The position numbers and the translations under genes are program-made. 64,000 nt of DNA, from NCBI RefSeq assembly GCF_030733845.1, contig NZ_CP132311.1, forward strand, positions 3,041,501-3,105,500, given 5' to 3'. The notes beneath the pieces are model-generated. The model saw only the letters and a list, made by a program, of their open reading frames with translations. It had not been told where the DNA came from and searched no databases. Shown piece after piece: positions 44,685 through 52,586 of this stretch (positions are counted from its first letter, which is position 1; each line of letters begins with the position of its first letter). This DNA comes from Shinella zoogloeoides. GTDB taxonomy: Bacteria; Pseudomonadota; Alphaproteobacteria; Rhizobiales; Rhizobiaceae.

Positions 44685-44710
44685 CTAGAGAATTAGTAGA
44701 CTTAGTCAAC
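44685..44710. promoter_or_regulatory. Candidate sulfur-regulon operator upstream of sbp
   Basis: CTAGAGAATTAGTAG (44685-44699) matches, in 13 of 15 positions, the reverse complement of a site at 46303-46317 in the neighbouring divergent pair. It overlaps an imperfect palindrome GTAGACT-T-AGTCAAC (44696-44710). The sbp start lies 35 bases downstream on the - strand, so a regulator here would sit over the promoter. Confidence 0.5.
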
Positions 44711-44878
44711 AATAGGCGGAAAGTTCGCAAAACGGGTTTCAAACCAGCGAAATCGGCGCAATGGGCGCACTGCCATACCCGGCAGGTGACGCACAGTTCA
44801 TCTCGAAAAGGGCGCGGCGAACGCAAAAAGCATCCACCAAAATTCGCCCTTTTTCACCCCGTCCGCCAAATTTTTTTT

Positions 44879-46195
44879 TCAGCCGCGCGATACCCGCGCC
44901 GGACGGGACAAGGGTGCTGCAAGAACGCTGCGATAGGCCTGGCGCACCGTCTCGGCAAAAGTGAAGGGGCCGGGCCGCAGGCCGGAGGCAACGGCCCCGA
45001 CGACGGAAAGGCCGGACAACGGTGCATCATGGCTGAGCAGGTGCCCGTGATCATCGACCGAGAGGGTCGCGACATCGCATCCGAGCAGCCCGGCAAGCGC
45101 GCGGGCGGCTGGCACCTCGCGGCAGTCGACGGTGTTCCCGTCGGCCGATTTCGGATCGTGCGGCGGGACGAAGCGTGTGCGGCCGGCCTCGAATTCTCCG
45201 GCGAGACGACGATGGATATCGCCTGCGATACGGACGGAGAAATGCCGGTGCAGGCGCAGGAGATGGCGGCGGTAGTGGTTGCGCTCGGCCTGGGGCAGGT
45301 TGCGCCAGACGACGGAAAGGCGGTCGGAGGCCGCATCGACGACGGTTTGCCACTGGCCGCCGCGCCGCGCCTCCGCGCTGCTACATTCCCGCCGGATATA
45401 GCGGAAGGCATCGCGCAGCGACCGGCTGGCCGGCGGCTCGCCGAACACCATGCCATCGTATCCGCGGCTGTGGGGCTGCGGCAGGCGGCCCGCGGCCGCC
45501 GCGACATGAATGGCGCCGGTAAATCCGCGCATTCGCAGATCGAGCAGGATCGCGGCAAGGCGCGGCCCGTTGCCGACCAGCGTCAGCGGCGCCGGATTTT
45601 CCTCGTGCGAAAGGCGCTCGGCCACCGCGGCGGCATCACGCCAGGAGGCCGCCTCGCGTTGCGCGATCCCGAAACCGGTCGCAACGAAGACGTGGTCGAA
45701 GACCGCGTTTTCTCCGTCGAGAAACCCGACATACACGCCGTCGTTTCTTCTACCGATGTGGCGCACAGTGCCGCGGATGGTGCGGATGCGCACATCCCTG
45801 CGAAGGGCGAGCGCCTCGCCGAAGCGGGCCATCACATAGTCGCGGAACACCGAGCGCGGAACATGCAGGTCCTGCGGACCGCGCAATGCGGCGACCGCGC
45901 CGTTGGACAGGAAATTCTCCTTCAGCCAGCGGGCAAAATCATCGGGCCGGTCGGGCAGGACGGAAAGATCGCGCGCCGGCTCGGCGGTCAGCGCGCCGCC
46001 GGCCGGACCATCGCCGAACGCGCCCGGCGCATCCTGCGCATCGACGATCCAGGCCTCGAAGGGGCAATGGCACCGCCGCATCAGTGCGATCACCGTGGCA
46101 AGGCCCGACGGTCCGGCACCGATCACCGCGATCTTGGCCAGCGGCAGCCCGTCCGCAAACGCGACGTCTTCCCTTACGATCCTTTCAAAGAACAT
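44879..46195 (-). CDS. FAD/NAD(P)-binding oxidoreductase, unknown substrate
   Basis: A 438-residue protein with an N-terminal Rossmann motif IAVIGAGPSGLAT near residues 20-32, VFVATGFG near 170 and a second nucleotide-like segment LTLVGNGPRLAAILLD near 204-219. It resembles the FAD-NAD(P)-binding (NAD_binding_9) group rather than a classic monooxygenase. ATG 46195 follows AAAGGA; the frame is open upstream but lacks a ribosome site. It is between the sulfate operon and a divergent SfnB-like gene, with a shared motif. I infer a role in use of an organosulfur compound; substrate unknown. A nine-base T tract (44871-44879) lies at its 3' end. Confidence 0.7.
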   Translation of the reverse strand: MFFERIVREDVAFADGLPLAKIAVIGAGPSGLATVIALMRRCHCPFEAWIVDAQDAPGAFGDGPAGGALTAEPARDLSVLPDRPDDFARWLKENFLSNGAVAALRGPQDLHVPRSVFRDYVMARFGEALALRRDVRIRTIRGTVRHIGRRNDGVYVGFLDGENAVFDHVFVATGFGIAQREAASWRDAAAVAERLSHEENPAPLTLVGNGPRLAAILLDLRMRGFTGAIHVAAAAGRLPQPHSRGYDGMVFGEPPASRSLRDAFRYIRRECSSAEARRGGQWQTVVDAASDRLSVVWRNLPQAERNHYRRHLLRLHRHFSVRIAGDIHRRLAGEFEAGRTRFVPPHDPKSADGNTVDCREVPAARALAGLLGCDVATLSVDDHGHLLSHDAPLSGLSVVGAVASGLRPGPFTFAETVRQAYRSVLAAPLSRPARVSRG

Positions 46196-46302
46196 GCGAT
46201 GTCCTTTCCCTGCAAGGTGGAGCGAGAGAGCGAAGGCCACATCCGTGTGCACGCCATTGCTCCCTGAGGGGACGCTGTCGAGCACAGTCTAACGCTATTT
46301 TC

Positions 46303-46318
46303 CTACTAAATCTATAGA
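46303..46318. promoter_or_regulatory. Sulfur-regulon operator candidate, oxidoreductase side
   Basis: CTACTAAATCTATAG (46303-46317) shares 13 of 15 bases with the reverse complement of the sbp site and includes the palindrome TCTATAGA (46311-46318). It lies about 110 bases upstream of the oxidoreductase start. Confidence 0.45.
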
Positions 46319-46528
46319 CTATTAATATCGGGCGATTGCTTTAGAAGAACGGCGACAAAGCGAGAGGTGCCGGCCGCTGGTGTCCCCGCCGGATTTCCTT
46401 CTCAGAAGGGCGTTCCTTCATTAAAATGCTGCGCGGCGCGAGAGGGCCGCAATGCAACTCTTTCCGGTTTTGGCCGTTTCGGCAAGCGCCTGATGACCGT
46501 CGAATTGGCAGAAGCAATCTATACAATC

Positions 46529-46536
46529 TCTATAGA
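46529..46536. promoter_or_regulatory. TCTATAGA palindrome, SfnB-like side
   Basis: The second TCTATAGA copy in the gap overlaps the expected -35 of the + strand promoter (GATAAT -10 at 46555-46560). Its flank CTATAGAAT continues the shared motif for nine bases. Confidence 0.4.
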
Positions 46537-46602
46537 ATATGGTCTCTCTAGCCTGATAATGCCTATGCGCCCTGGAACAGAATTCCGCGAGGAGCAGACG
46601 AC

Positions 46603-47712
46603 ATGGGTACTCATTCATCGGCACACAGCCGCGCGGCACGAACGGCCGCCCTCATCGGAACCGAGGACGAAGCCATCACGGTTGCCGGTACGGTGGCGGA
46701 GGTTTTCGACTTCCCGGCAGAGGGTGGAGCGGCGGCCGGAACCGCCGAAGCGCGTCTCGATCTTCTCTCCCGCTCCGGCCTTTTCGGCATCTCGGTGCCG
46801 ACCGAGCATGGTGGGATCGACGTCTCCAACACCGTACTGGCGGAAGTTTGCGCCGTGGCGTCCTCAAGGTCCGTGACGCTCGGCGAGATCCTCGCCGCAC
46901 ATTTCGTCGCCGTGGAGCACATTCGCAGCCATGCCAGCGAGAGCCAGCGCAGCACCGTCTTTTCCGCCACCCTCGCCGGCGCCCGTCTTGCGCGGGCGGC
47001 GGCCCGCCGCAACAACGAGACGGCAGACGCCCTTGCGCTCACATCGAGCGGCCTCGCCTGGCGGCTGGCGGGCGAGGCGCTCTGTACGCCCTGCACCCGG
47101 CACGCCGATTGGGTGCTGGTGCCTGCCCGCCATGACGGAGCGAAGACGGCGGGCCTCCTGCTGCCCACCCGCATCGAAGGGCTGCACTATGTGGCCAACA
47201 GCTGCGAACCGGTAAACGGCGGCGCCCAGCCCGCAGAACATGTTTTGTTCAGGGATGTACTCGTCGATGGCGATACCCTGCTGCAGCCGGCCAGCGACGC
47301 GGCCGCGCATTCCGTTCCCCGTTCCCTCGATCTCCTGCTGGAAGCCGCGCGCCAGCTCGGCGGCGCCCGCCATGCCCTGCGGCATCTCTTGGACGATCCG
47401 GCGAGCGACCCCGTCACGACGGGCCTGCTCTCCGCCCGGCTTGCCGCGGCTGACGCGATGACCGCCGAAGCCGGCCGCGCCGTCGATGCGGCCCAGATCG
47501 GCCTTGCCGAAACGCATCGGACGAACGCCTTTCTCGCCGCCGCGTCGGCCCTCGCCGTCGCCGAGGATACCATTGCCGAAATCCGGCGAGCCTCAAGCGG
47601 GCCGGCAGCACTGCCGGCCGACGGTCTCTCGCCGCATCTTTCCGACATTCTTCGGGAAAGCGGCGAGCTTCGCCGCCAGGAGCACCATCGCCAGCCGGAG
47701 CCGGACGACTGA
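46603..47712 (+). CDS. SfnB-like acyl-CoA dehydrogenase family protein (putative sulfur-acquisition oxidoreductase)
   Basis: The 369-residue protein follows GAGGAG and has the acyl-CoA dehydrogenase/DszC-like layout. An N-terminal helical region (FGISVPTEHGGIDVSN, about residues 66-81, and SVTLGEILAAHFVAVEHIR) is followed by a beta domain (LALTSSGLAWRLAGEALCTPC) and a C-terminal helical part. SfnB/DszC members are FMN-dependent and act on organosulfur compounds. Several motifs look eroded and the C-terminus is hydrophilic. Its place next to sulfate uptake and a shared motif supports a sulfur role, but the reaction is unknown. Confidence 0.65.
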   Translation: MGTHSSAHSRAARTAALIGTEDEAITVAGTVAEVFDFPAEGGAAAGTAEARLDLLSRSGLFGISVPTEHGGIDVSNTVLAEVCAVASSRSVTLGEILAAHFVAVEHIRSHASESQRSTVFSATLAGARLARAAARRNNETADALALTSSGLAWRLAGEALCTPCTRHADWVLVPARHDGAKTAGLLLPTRIEGLHYVANSCEPVNGGAQPAEHVLFRDVLVDGDTLLQPASDAAAHSVPRSLDLLLEAARQLGGARHALRHLLDDPASDPVTTGLLSARLAAADAMTAEAGRAVDAAQIGLAETHRTNAFLAAASALAVAEDTIAEIRRASSGPAALPADGLSPHLSDILRESGELRRQEHHRQPEPDD

Positions 47713-47958
47713 GCAGCGGGCAAAAAAAAATGGGCCTGCGGAAACCGCGGCCCATAAGGTATGAAGGTTAAAAACCTCCAGAGGGGAACAGCCGATGCGG
47801 CGGCACTGGGAGGAAAACCGCCATGTGCATCAGCTGTGTGCACTATGATCGTTTTTTGATCAGATGGAAAACATTTATTGTGCAGTGCAGCCATGCGTAT
47901 GCTGCATTGCTTCTGAGCGCCCGCCGCGACGACGCGCGGCAGGCGGCCAGAGACCGGT
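47713..47958. other. 246-bp intergenic stretch with several inverted repeats
   Basis: No gene is seen. Besides the - strand terminator (47722-47755), TGATC-N7-GATCA lies near 47846-47862 and TGCAGC-N9-GCTGCA at 47886-47906, just after the racemase-homologue stop. These could be a folded 3' end of the racemase transcript. Confidence 0.4.
47722..47755 (-). terminator. Rho-independent terminator for the - strand racemase-homologue operon
   Basis: Read on the - strand, ATGGGCCGCGG-TTT-CCGCAGGCCCAT folds with one bulge and is followed by a nine-T run (the A tract at 47722-47730). It lies about 205 bases after the racemase-homologue stop. Confidence 0.8.
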
Positions 47959-48636
47959 TTAGACGGCTTCGGAAACGGCGGACGTCTGCCCGATGAGACC
48001 GATGATCCGCTCCACCGCGCAGGGAATGGGCCCCAGCACGGGTGTATCGAAGATCAGCCGCAACTGCTCGGCGGCTTCGCCGAGCGGCCCGCCGCCGATG
48101 ATGACAGCCTCCGCACCGTCGAGTTCGATGCACTGGCGCACCGCACCGGCAAGCGCTTCGATCAGAAGCGCAGGATCGGCGGCAAGGGCGACGGGATCGC
48201 CCTGCGTACAGCGGATGCCCGTATAGAGATGGGCAAGCCCCAGATCGTGCGCCCGCTGTCCGATAGCCTCGACGAGGTCGGGCGTGGATGTCGCCACGGC
48301 GAACCGGCGTCCGCCCTGCGAGGCCTCGATCATCGAAGCCTCGCAGATGCCGACCACCGGAACGGCGACCTTGCGGCGCAGGTCCGCAAGACCCGGATCG
48401 CCGAACGCGCTGACGATGATCCCCGCACAATGCCCGCCATGCGCCGCCCCGAGCTCGACCACCTGCGGCGCGGACGCCGCAAGCTGCTCGGGCGTGACGA
48501 TCATGCCGGGGCTGCGGCTCGCCGTGACGGTCTCCACCTCCACGCGCCCTGCCGCGGAGCGGTGGGCGATGGCGTGCATCATGTCGCTCGTGGCCTGCGA
48601 ACTGTTGGGATTGATCAACAGGATGTGCGGGGTCAT
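47959..48636 (-). CDS. Asp/Glu/hydantoin racemase family protein lacking both catalytic cysteines
   Basis: A 225-residue family member that starts HILLINPNSSQATSD, as hydantoin/allantoin racemases do. At the two catalytic cysteine positions it has A77 (IVSAFGDPGL instead of IACFDDTGL) and G182 (IIGGGPLGEAAEQL instead of VLGCAGM). True two-base racemisation therefore seems impossible. It may be a lyase, hydrolase, isomerase or binding protein for a related compound. It is seven bases downstream of an MFS gene in the same direction; together with the divergent RpiR regulator they form a small uptake-and-conversion unit. Confidence 0.8.
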   Translation of the reverse strand: MTPHILLINPNSSQATSDMMHAIAHRSAAGRVEVETVTASRSPGMIVTPEQLAASAPQVVELGAAHGGHCAGIIVSAFGDPGLADLRRKVAVPVVGICEASMIEASQGGRRFAVATSTPDLVEAIGQRAHDLGLAHLYTGIRCTQGDPVALAADPALLIEALAGAVRQCIELDGAEAVIIGGGPLGEAAEQLRLIFDTPVLGPIPCAVERIIGLIGQTSAVSEAV

Positions 48637-48643
48637 GCCTGGT

Positions 48644-50101
48644 TCAAGCTCCTGCTTTTACGGGTTGCAATGCCGGATCCTCGGTGGCGCTGATGACGTC
48701 CGCCGGCTGCGTGAGGTCTTCCATCGACCGACCGTAGGTTTCCGGCCCGAGGCGGATGCAGACCGCGAAGACGGCATACATGCCGGCTGCAAGGGCGAAG
48801 ACGCCCGCCATGCCGTAGGCGTCGAACAGCGCGCCCGAAATGGTCGGCACGAAGGAACCGGCCGCCGAGCCCGTCGCCAGGATGAAGGCGACGCCGAAGG
48901 CGCGGATGCGGGTCGGGAAGAGTTCCGGCGCGTAGATCCAGATCGAGGTGTTGAGCAGCAGCACGAAGAACTGGAAGAGCGCACCGAAGAACAGCACCAG
49001 ATAGATGGTGGTGCCGAACTGCATGATGCAGAGCGCCGCAAGGCACGCGCAGATCGCGCCCACCGTCAGCACCCGCTTGCGCGGGAAGTAGTAGCCGAAC
49101 ATCGAGGCCGCGATGGCGCCGAGAACGCTGCCGCTCTGGATGATCATGCTGTAGAGCAGGCTGCCCTGCAGGGTGTGGCCCATGGACACGAAGATGACGG
49201 GCATCAGCGTGAGCACGGAAAGCTGCGCGCCGTAGCTCATGAGAATGGCGATCGAGACCGGAACGATGCGGCCGAGGAACGGCGCGCGGAACAGCTCCTT
49301 CCAGCCGCCCTTGGCGCGGGGCGCCTCCTGCTCATGGTCCTTGGTGAGATATTCGCGCACCACGAGGTCGCGCGGCCTCAGCGAGCCGGATTCCAGCACC
49401 GAGAGCACCTTGTTAGCCTCGTCGATCCGCCCTTGCGAGGCGAGGAATCGCGGCGTTTCCGGCACATAGCGGCGGTAGAAGACGACGAGAAGTGCAGGAA
49501 GCGCGAGCGAGGCGAAGAGCCAGCGCCAGCTGTCCTCACCGGGGAAGATGCTGAAGATCATCAACCCGTAGACCGGCGCCAGGAAGTTGCCGAAACCGCC
49601 CGCGCCGACATTGACGAGGCCGGCGGCCGTGCCGCGGAACTTCGGCGAGCAGAACTCCGACAGCATGGTCACCGCCGTGGAAATCTCGCCGCCGACGCCA
49701 AAGCCGACGATTGCACGCGCAATGCACAGGAACATGAAGTCCGGGGCGAGCGCGCAGGCCGCCGAGCCGAGCGAGAACAGAAGCAGGTTGACGGTCAGCA
49801 TGACGCGGCGGCCGTAGCGGTCGCCGAGAATGCCCGAAAGCAGGCGGCCGATGGCCGCGCTGCCGAACGTGATCGTGTTCAGGAAGCCGATATCCGTGCC
49901 GGTCAGGCCCCAATGCTCCTTCAGGAGCGGGCCGGACACGCCGATCGTGTTCTGCTCGAAACTGTCGAACAGGCACCCGATCAGCACCAGCGCGATGATC
50001 TGCTTGTGCGCGCCCGTGACCCCGATGCGGGTCAGCGCGCCCTCCAATTGTCGGATCGCCGGCGATGATTTGCCGGACTGCACCATACCTTCTGCTGCCA
50101 T
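48644..50101 (-). CDS. MFS transporter (metabolite:proton symporter type)
   Basis: A 485-residue protein with 12 predicted membrane segments; ATG 50101 follows AGGAGGAG. The A-loop GRLLSGILGDRYGRR near residues 83-97 is the MFS signature, and RFLASQGR with YVPETPRFL near the middle resembles sugar or organic-acid symporters. The central loop is long and acidic (about 225-275). It is divergent from an RpiR-type regulator and upstream of the cysteine-less racemase homologue, so it probably imports that protein's substrate. Confidence 0.85.
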   Translation of the reverse strand: MAAEGMVQSGKSSPAIRQLEGALTRIGVTGAHKQIIALVLIGCLFDSFEQNTIGVSGPLLKEHWGLTGTDIGFLNTITFGSAAIGRLLSGILGDRYGRRVMLTVNLLLFSLGSAACALAPDFMFLCIARAIVGFGVGGEISTAVTMLSEFCSPKFRGTAAGLVNVGAGGFGNFLAPVYGLMIFSIFPGEDSWRWLFASLALPALLVVFYRRYVPETPRFLASQGRIDEANKVLSVLESGSLRPRDLVVREYLTKDHEQEAPRAKGGWKELFRAPFLGRIVPVSIAILMSYGAQLSVLTLMPVIFVSMGHTLQGSLLYSMIIQSGSVLGAIAASMFGYYFPRKRVLTVGAICACLAALCIMQFGTTIYLVLFFGALFQFFVLLLNTSIWIYAPELFPTRIRAFGVAFILATGSAAGSFVPTISGALFDAYGMAGVFALAAGMYAVFAVCIRLGPETYGRSMEDLTQPADVISATEDPALQPVKAGA

Positions 50102-50126
50102 AGTCTCCTCCTCTTTGGCCTCAGTA

Positions 50127-50142
50127 TGAAAATCAATTTTCA
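50127..50142. promoter_or_regulatory. Palindromic operator candidate TGAAAAT-CA-ATTTTCA
   Basis: A 7+2+7 perfect inverted repeat (50127-50133 and 50136-50142) in the gap between the divergent MFS gene (ends at 50101) and RpiR gene (starts 50264). It lies 26 bases upstream of the MFS start. RpiR/MurR-type regulators bind AT-rich palindromes of this size. Confidence 0.55.
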
Positions 50143-50263
50143 CATACTACATATAAGAAATCATTTTTTCAATACGCTTGTCGACGGGGCCGGCGGTCGT
50201 GTTCTTGCGAAGTGCGACAAGTCCGTTACAAGCTTGATTTCACGATGGAAGACGGTGGGTCAG

Positions 50264-51106
50264 ATGGGTTCTACGGATCGTTCGTTTCTGTTTCGCGTGC
50301 GCGATGCGCTGGACGGCCTGCATCCGGCCGAGCGGCGGCTCGGCGAATTCGTCTGCGACTTTCCGGGCGAGCTCGCCAGCTACTCCGCCTCGGAGCTCGC
50401 GAAGCTTGCCCAGGTGTCGAATGCGACGGTCACCCGGTTCGTGCGCCGGCTCGGCTACGAGAGCTACGAGGAGGCGCGCCGCCACGCCCGCGACGAGCGG
50501 CAGACGGGCTCGCGCCTGTTCCTCTCGACATCCGCGGACGCCGCCGCGGCTCAATCGGTGGGCGCGCATGTCGCCCAGGGCATCGCCAATCTCGAAGGCA
50601 CGTTCTCCGCCATCACGGACACGCAGGTCGATGAGGTCGCCGACGCCATCCTCGGCGCCCGCAAGACCTGGGTACTCGGTTTCCGCAGCAGCCACGCCTT
50701 TGCCGACTACCTGCAATGGCAGATGACGCAGGTCGTGGAAAATATCGTCGCCATCCCCGCTGCCGGGCAGACGCTCGGCGAACATCTGGTGAGCGTGACG
50801 AATCAAGACGTCGCGGTCGTCTTCGGCCTGCGCCGGCGCGTGGCGCAGATGGAGACCATTCTTTCCGCGATCGAGAAGAGCGGTGCCCGGCTGCTCTATC
50901 TCACGGACGAAGGCGTCACCCATCGGGCGTCCGCCACCTGGCACTTTCGCTGTCAGACCCTCGCGCCGGGCCCCCTCTTCAATCACGTTTCCGTGATGGC
51001 GGTCTGTCACCTGATCACCACGCGTGCCATCGAGCGGGCCGGCGCCACCGGGCGGACACGCCTGCGCGGCATCGAGCGGTTCGGCGACACGCTGGAAGAG
51101 CTGTGA
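50264..51106 (+). CDS. RpiR/MurR-family transcriptional regulator
   Basis: A 280-residue regulator; ATG 50264 (MGSTDRSFLF) is chosen because the conserved domain begins there, though its ribosome site is weak and the frame is open back to 50126. The helix-turn-helix (about 20-80) has the family pattern SASELAKLAQVSNATVTRFVRRLGY. A SIS domain (about 110-240) contains WVLGFRSSHAFADYLQW. SIS domains usually bind phosphosugars; the divergent MFS/racemase homologue pair is the likely target. Confidence 0.87.
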   Translation: MGSTDRSFLFRVRDALDGLHPAERRLGEFVCDFPGELASYSASELAKLAQVSNATVTRFVRRLGYESYEEARRHARDERQTGSRLFLSTSADAAAAQSVGAHVAQGIANLEGTFSAITDTQVDEVADAILGARKTWVLGFRSSHAFADYLQWQMTQVVENIVAIPAAGQTLGEHLVSVTNQDVAVVFGLRRRVAQMETILSAIEKSGARLLYLTDEGVTHRASATWHFRCQTLAPGPLFNHVSVMAVCHLITTRAIERAGATGRTRLRGIERFGDTLEEL

Positions 51107-51234
51107 CGCCATTTCACCCACTTTTGGTCGAAAACGGCGGCGACAGGAAACCTTTTGGAAAACCAAGGACGCTATTGTTGAGTATGACGGTTAGCTAAAA
51201 CCGAATCTGCCAACTGGAGTGTCGATAACCAGCA

Positions 51235-52515
51235 ATGCCGCCGATATCCCGGGTCGTCCTCATCAACGACTTTTCAATCGCACGCGGCGGTGCGACGACG
51301 CTCGTGCTCTTGCTGCTCCGGCTTTTGCGATCCCGCGGCATTCCCGTCACCATGATCGTTGGCGACGAGGGCGACAGCCCCCTGTTCGAGGAACTCGGCG
51401 TCGACCTCGTGAAACTCAGGCAGAAGGCGCTTCTGGGCGGCAATCCGTTCCGGACGGCGATCAGCGGCGTGGACAACCGCTCGGCCAGCGCCCTCGTTTC
51501 CGACTGGATCGCCAGGAACGACACGCCCGGCACGGTGTACCACGTCCATGTCTGGTCGCAGATCCTCTCGCCCGCGATCTTCGTGCCCCTGCGCAAGGTT
51601 GCCGAGCGCACCGCGATCCACGCCCACGACTTTTTCCATGCCTGTCCCAACGGCGCCTATATGGACTACCGGCGGGAAGAGCGGTGCCGGCGCGTGCCTC
51701 TCGGGCTGAGCTGCCTTGCGACGAATTGCGACCGGCGCGCCTATGCGCACAAGCTCTGGCGCGCGACGCGCGAGGCGAGGCTCTATGCCGCGATGGGCAG
51801 GGACGTGCCGTGGGGGAAGATCGTCCTCATCCATGAAAAGATGATCGAAGGCTTCAACCGTGCCGGCTACGCGGCGCGGCTTCTCCAGGCGGTGCGAAAT
51901 CCCGCCCTGCCCTTCGTCCCCGAGCGGATCGCCGCCGAGCAGAACCGGAGTTTCTTCTTCATCGGCCGCCTCGAGCAGGAAAAGGGCGCGCAGGATGCAT
52001 TGGCCGCCGCGCGGCTGGCGGGCGTGCCGCTGGAGATCATCGGCGACGGGCCGATGCGCGCGGAACTTCAAGCGCAATATCCGGAAATGACATTCCACGG
52101 CTGGCGCGAGCAGCAGGAAATCGGCGCGTTGATCGGCCATGCCCGCGCGCTGGTCATTCCCTCGCGCCTTCCCGAGCCATTCGGCCTGGTGGCGGCGGAA
52201 GCGGCGGGCAGCGGCGTGCCGCTCGTCCTGACGGAAATGGCGTTCCTCGCTGACGAGGTGGTCGAGCGCGGCATGGGCGTCGCCTGCAACACGCAGGACA
52301 ACGCCGCCTTCGCCGAAGCCCTGCGCACCATGGCCGCCATGCCTACCGAGGACATGCGCCGCATGAGCGAGAAGGCCTTCGCCAACGGAATGAAGCTCGC
52401 CAACACCCAGTCGGACTGGGCCGACGCGCTTCTTGATATATACGAGGGCCTGCTCGGAAATCCCTCTTCCGCCACCCAGCCCGCCGGCGCGCAGCGCAGC
52501 TTCATGCTGGCGTGA
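51235..52515 (+). CDS. Glycosyltransferase family 4 protein
   Basis: A 426-residue GT-B glycosyltransferase. The N-terminal domain starts VVLINDFSIARGGATTLVLLLLRLLR (by position, ~7-32), with HVHVWSQIL and HAHDFFHACPNG near 103-140. The C-terminal donor domain has FFFIGRLEQEKGAQDAL near 241-257 and the E-x7-E signature in EPFGLVAAEAAGSGVPLV near 319-336. No polysaccharide genes or translocase are adjacent, so acceptor and product are unknown. The 128-bp gap before it contains only a weak CGGTT-N6-AACCG repeat. Confidence 0.8.
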   Translation: MPPISRVVLINDFSIARGGATTLVLLLLRLLRSRGIPVTMIVGDEGDSPLFEELGVDLVKLRQKALLGGNPFRTAISGVDNRSASALVSDWIARNDTPGTVYHVHVWSQILSPAIFVPLRKVAERTAIHAHDFFHACPNGAYMDYRREERCRRVPLGLSCLATNCDRRAYAHKLWRATREARLYAAMGRDVPWGKIVLIHEKMIEGFNRAGYAARLLQAVRNPALPFVPERIAAEQNRSFFFIGRLEQEKGAQDALAAARLAGVPLEIIGDGPMRAELQAQYPEMTFHGWREQQEIGALIGHARALVIPSRLPEPFGLVAAEAAGSGVPLVLTEMAFLADEVVERGMGVACNTQDNAAFAEALRTMAAMPTEDMRRMSEKAFANGMKLANTQSDWADALLDIYEGLLGNPSSATQPAGAQRSFMLA

Positions 52516-52543
52516 ATTGAATGCCGGAAACCGCCCGCAAGCG

Positions 52544-52574
52544 AAAAAAGCGGGCAACGTTTCCGCTGCCCGCT
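52544..52574 (-). terminator. Terminator of the flavin monooxygenase gene
   Basis: AGCGGGCA (52549-52556) and TGCCCGCT (52567-52574) form an eight-pair perfect stem with a ten-base loop. On the - strand it is followed by TTTTTT, giving a clear rho-independent terminator; it lies 13 bases after the monooxygenase stop. Confidence 0.85.
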
Positions 52575-52586
52575 CGAGGTGCCGGT

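Larger units (their letters stand above)
46196..46602. promoter_or_regulatory. 407-bp divergent control region of the oxidoreductase and SfnB-like genes
   Basis: AT-rich for this window, with no convincing gene. It has two TCTATAGA palindromes (46311-46318 and 46529-46536), a 15-bp motif shared with the sbp promoter (46303-46317), a direct repeat AATCTATAC/AATCTCTATAG near 46516-46536 and a GATAAT -10-like box (46555-46560) before the + strand gene. Confidence 0.55.

Noticed and set aside
44871..44879. Nine-T tract considered as a rho-independent terminator
   Set aside because: No stem precedes it on the + strand, and on the - strand it becomes an A-run after the oxidoreductase stop; it is likely incidental.
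48284..50068. A 594-codon open frame on the + strand
   Set aside because: Antisense to the racemase homologue and MFS transporter; low-complexity charged composition and no family resemblance.
51188..51203. CGGTT-N6-AACCG repeat before the glycosyltransferase
   Set aside because: Only five pairs and no supporting promoter boxes or regulator nearby; could be chance.
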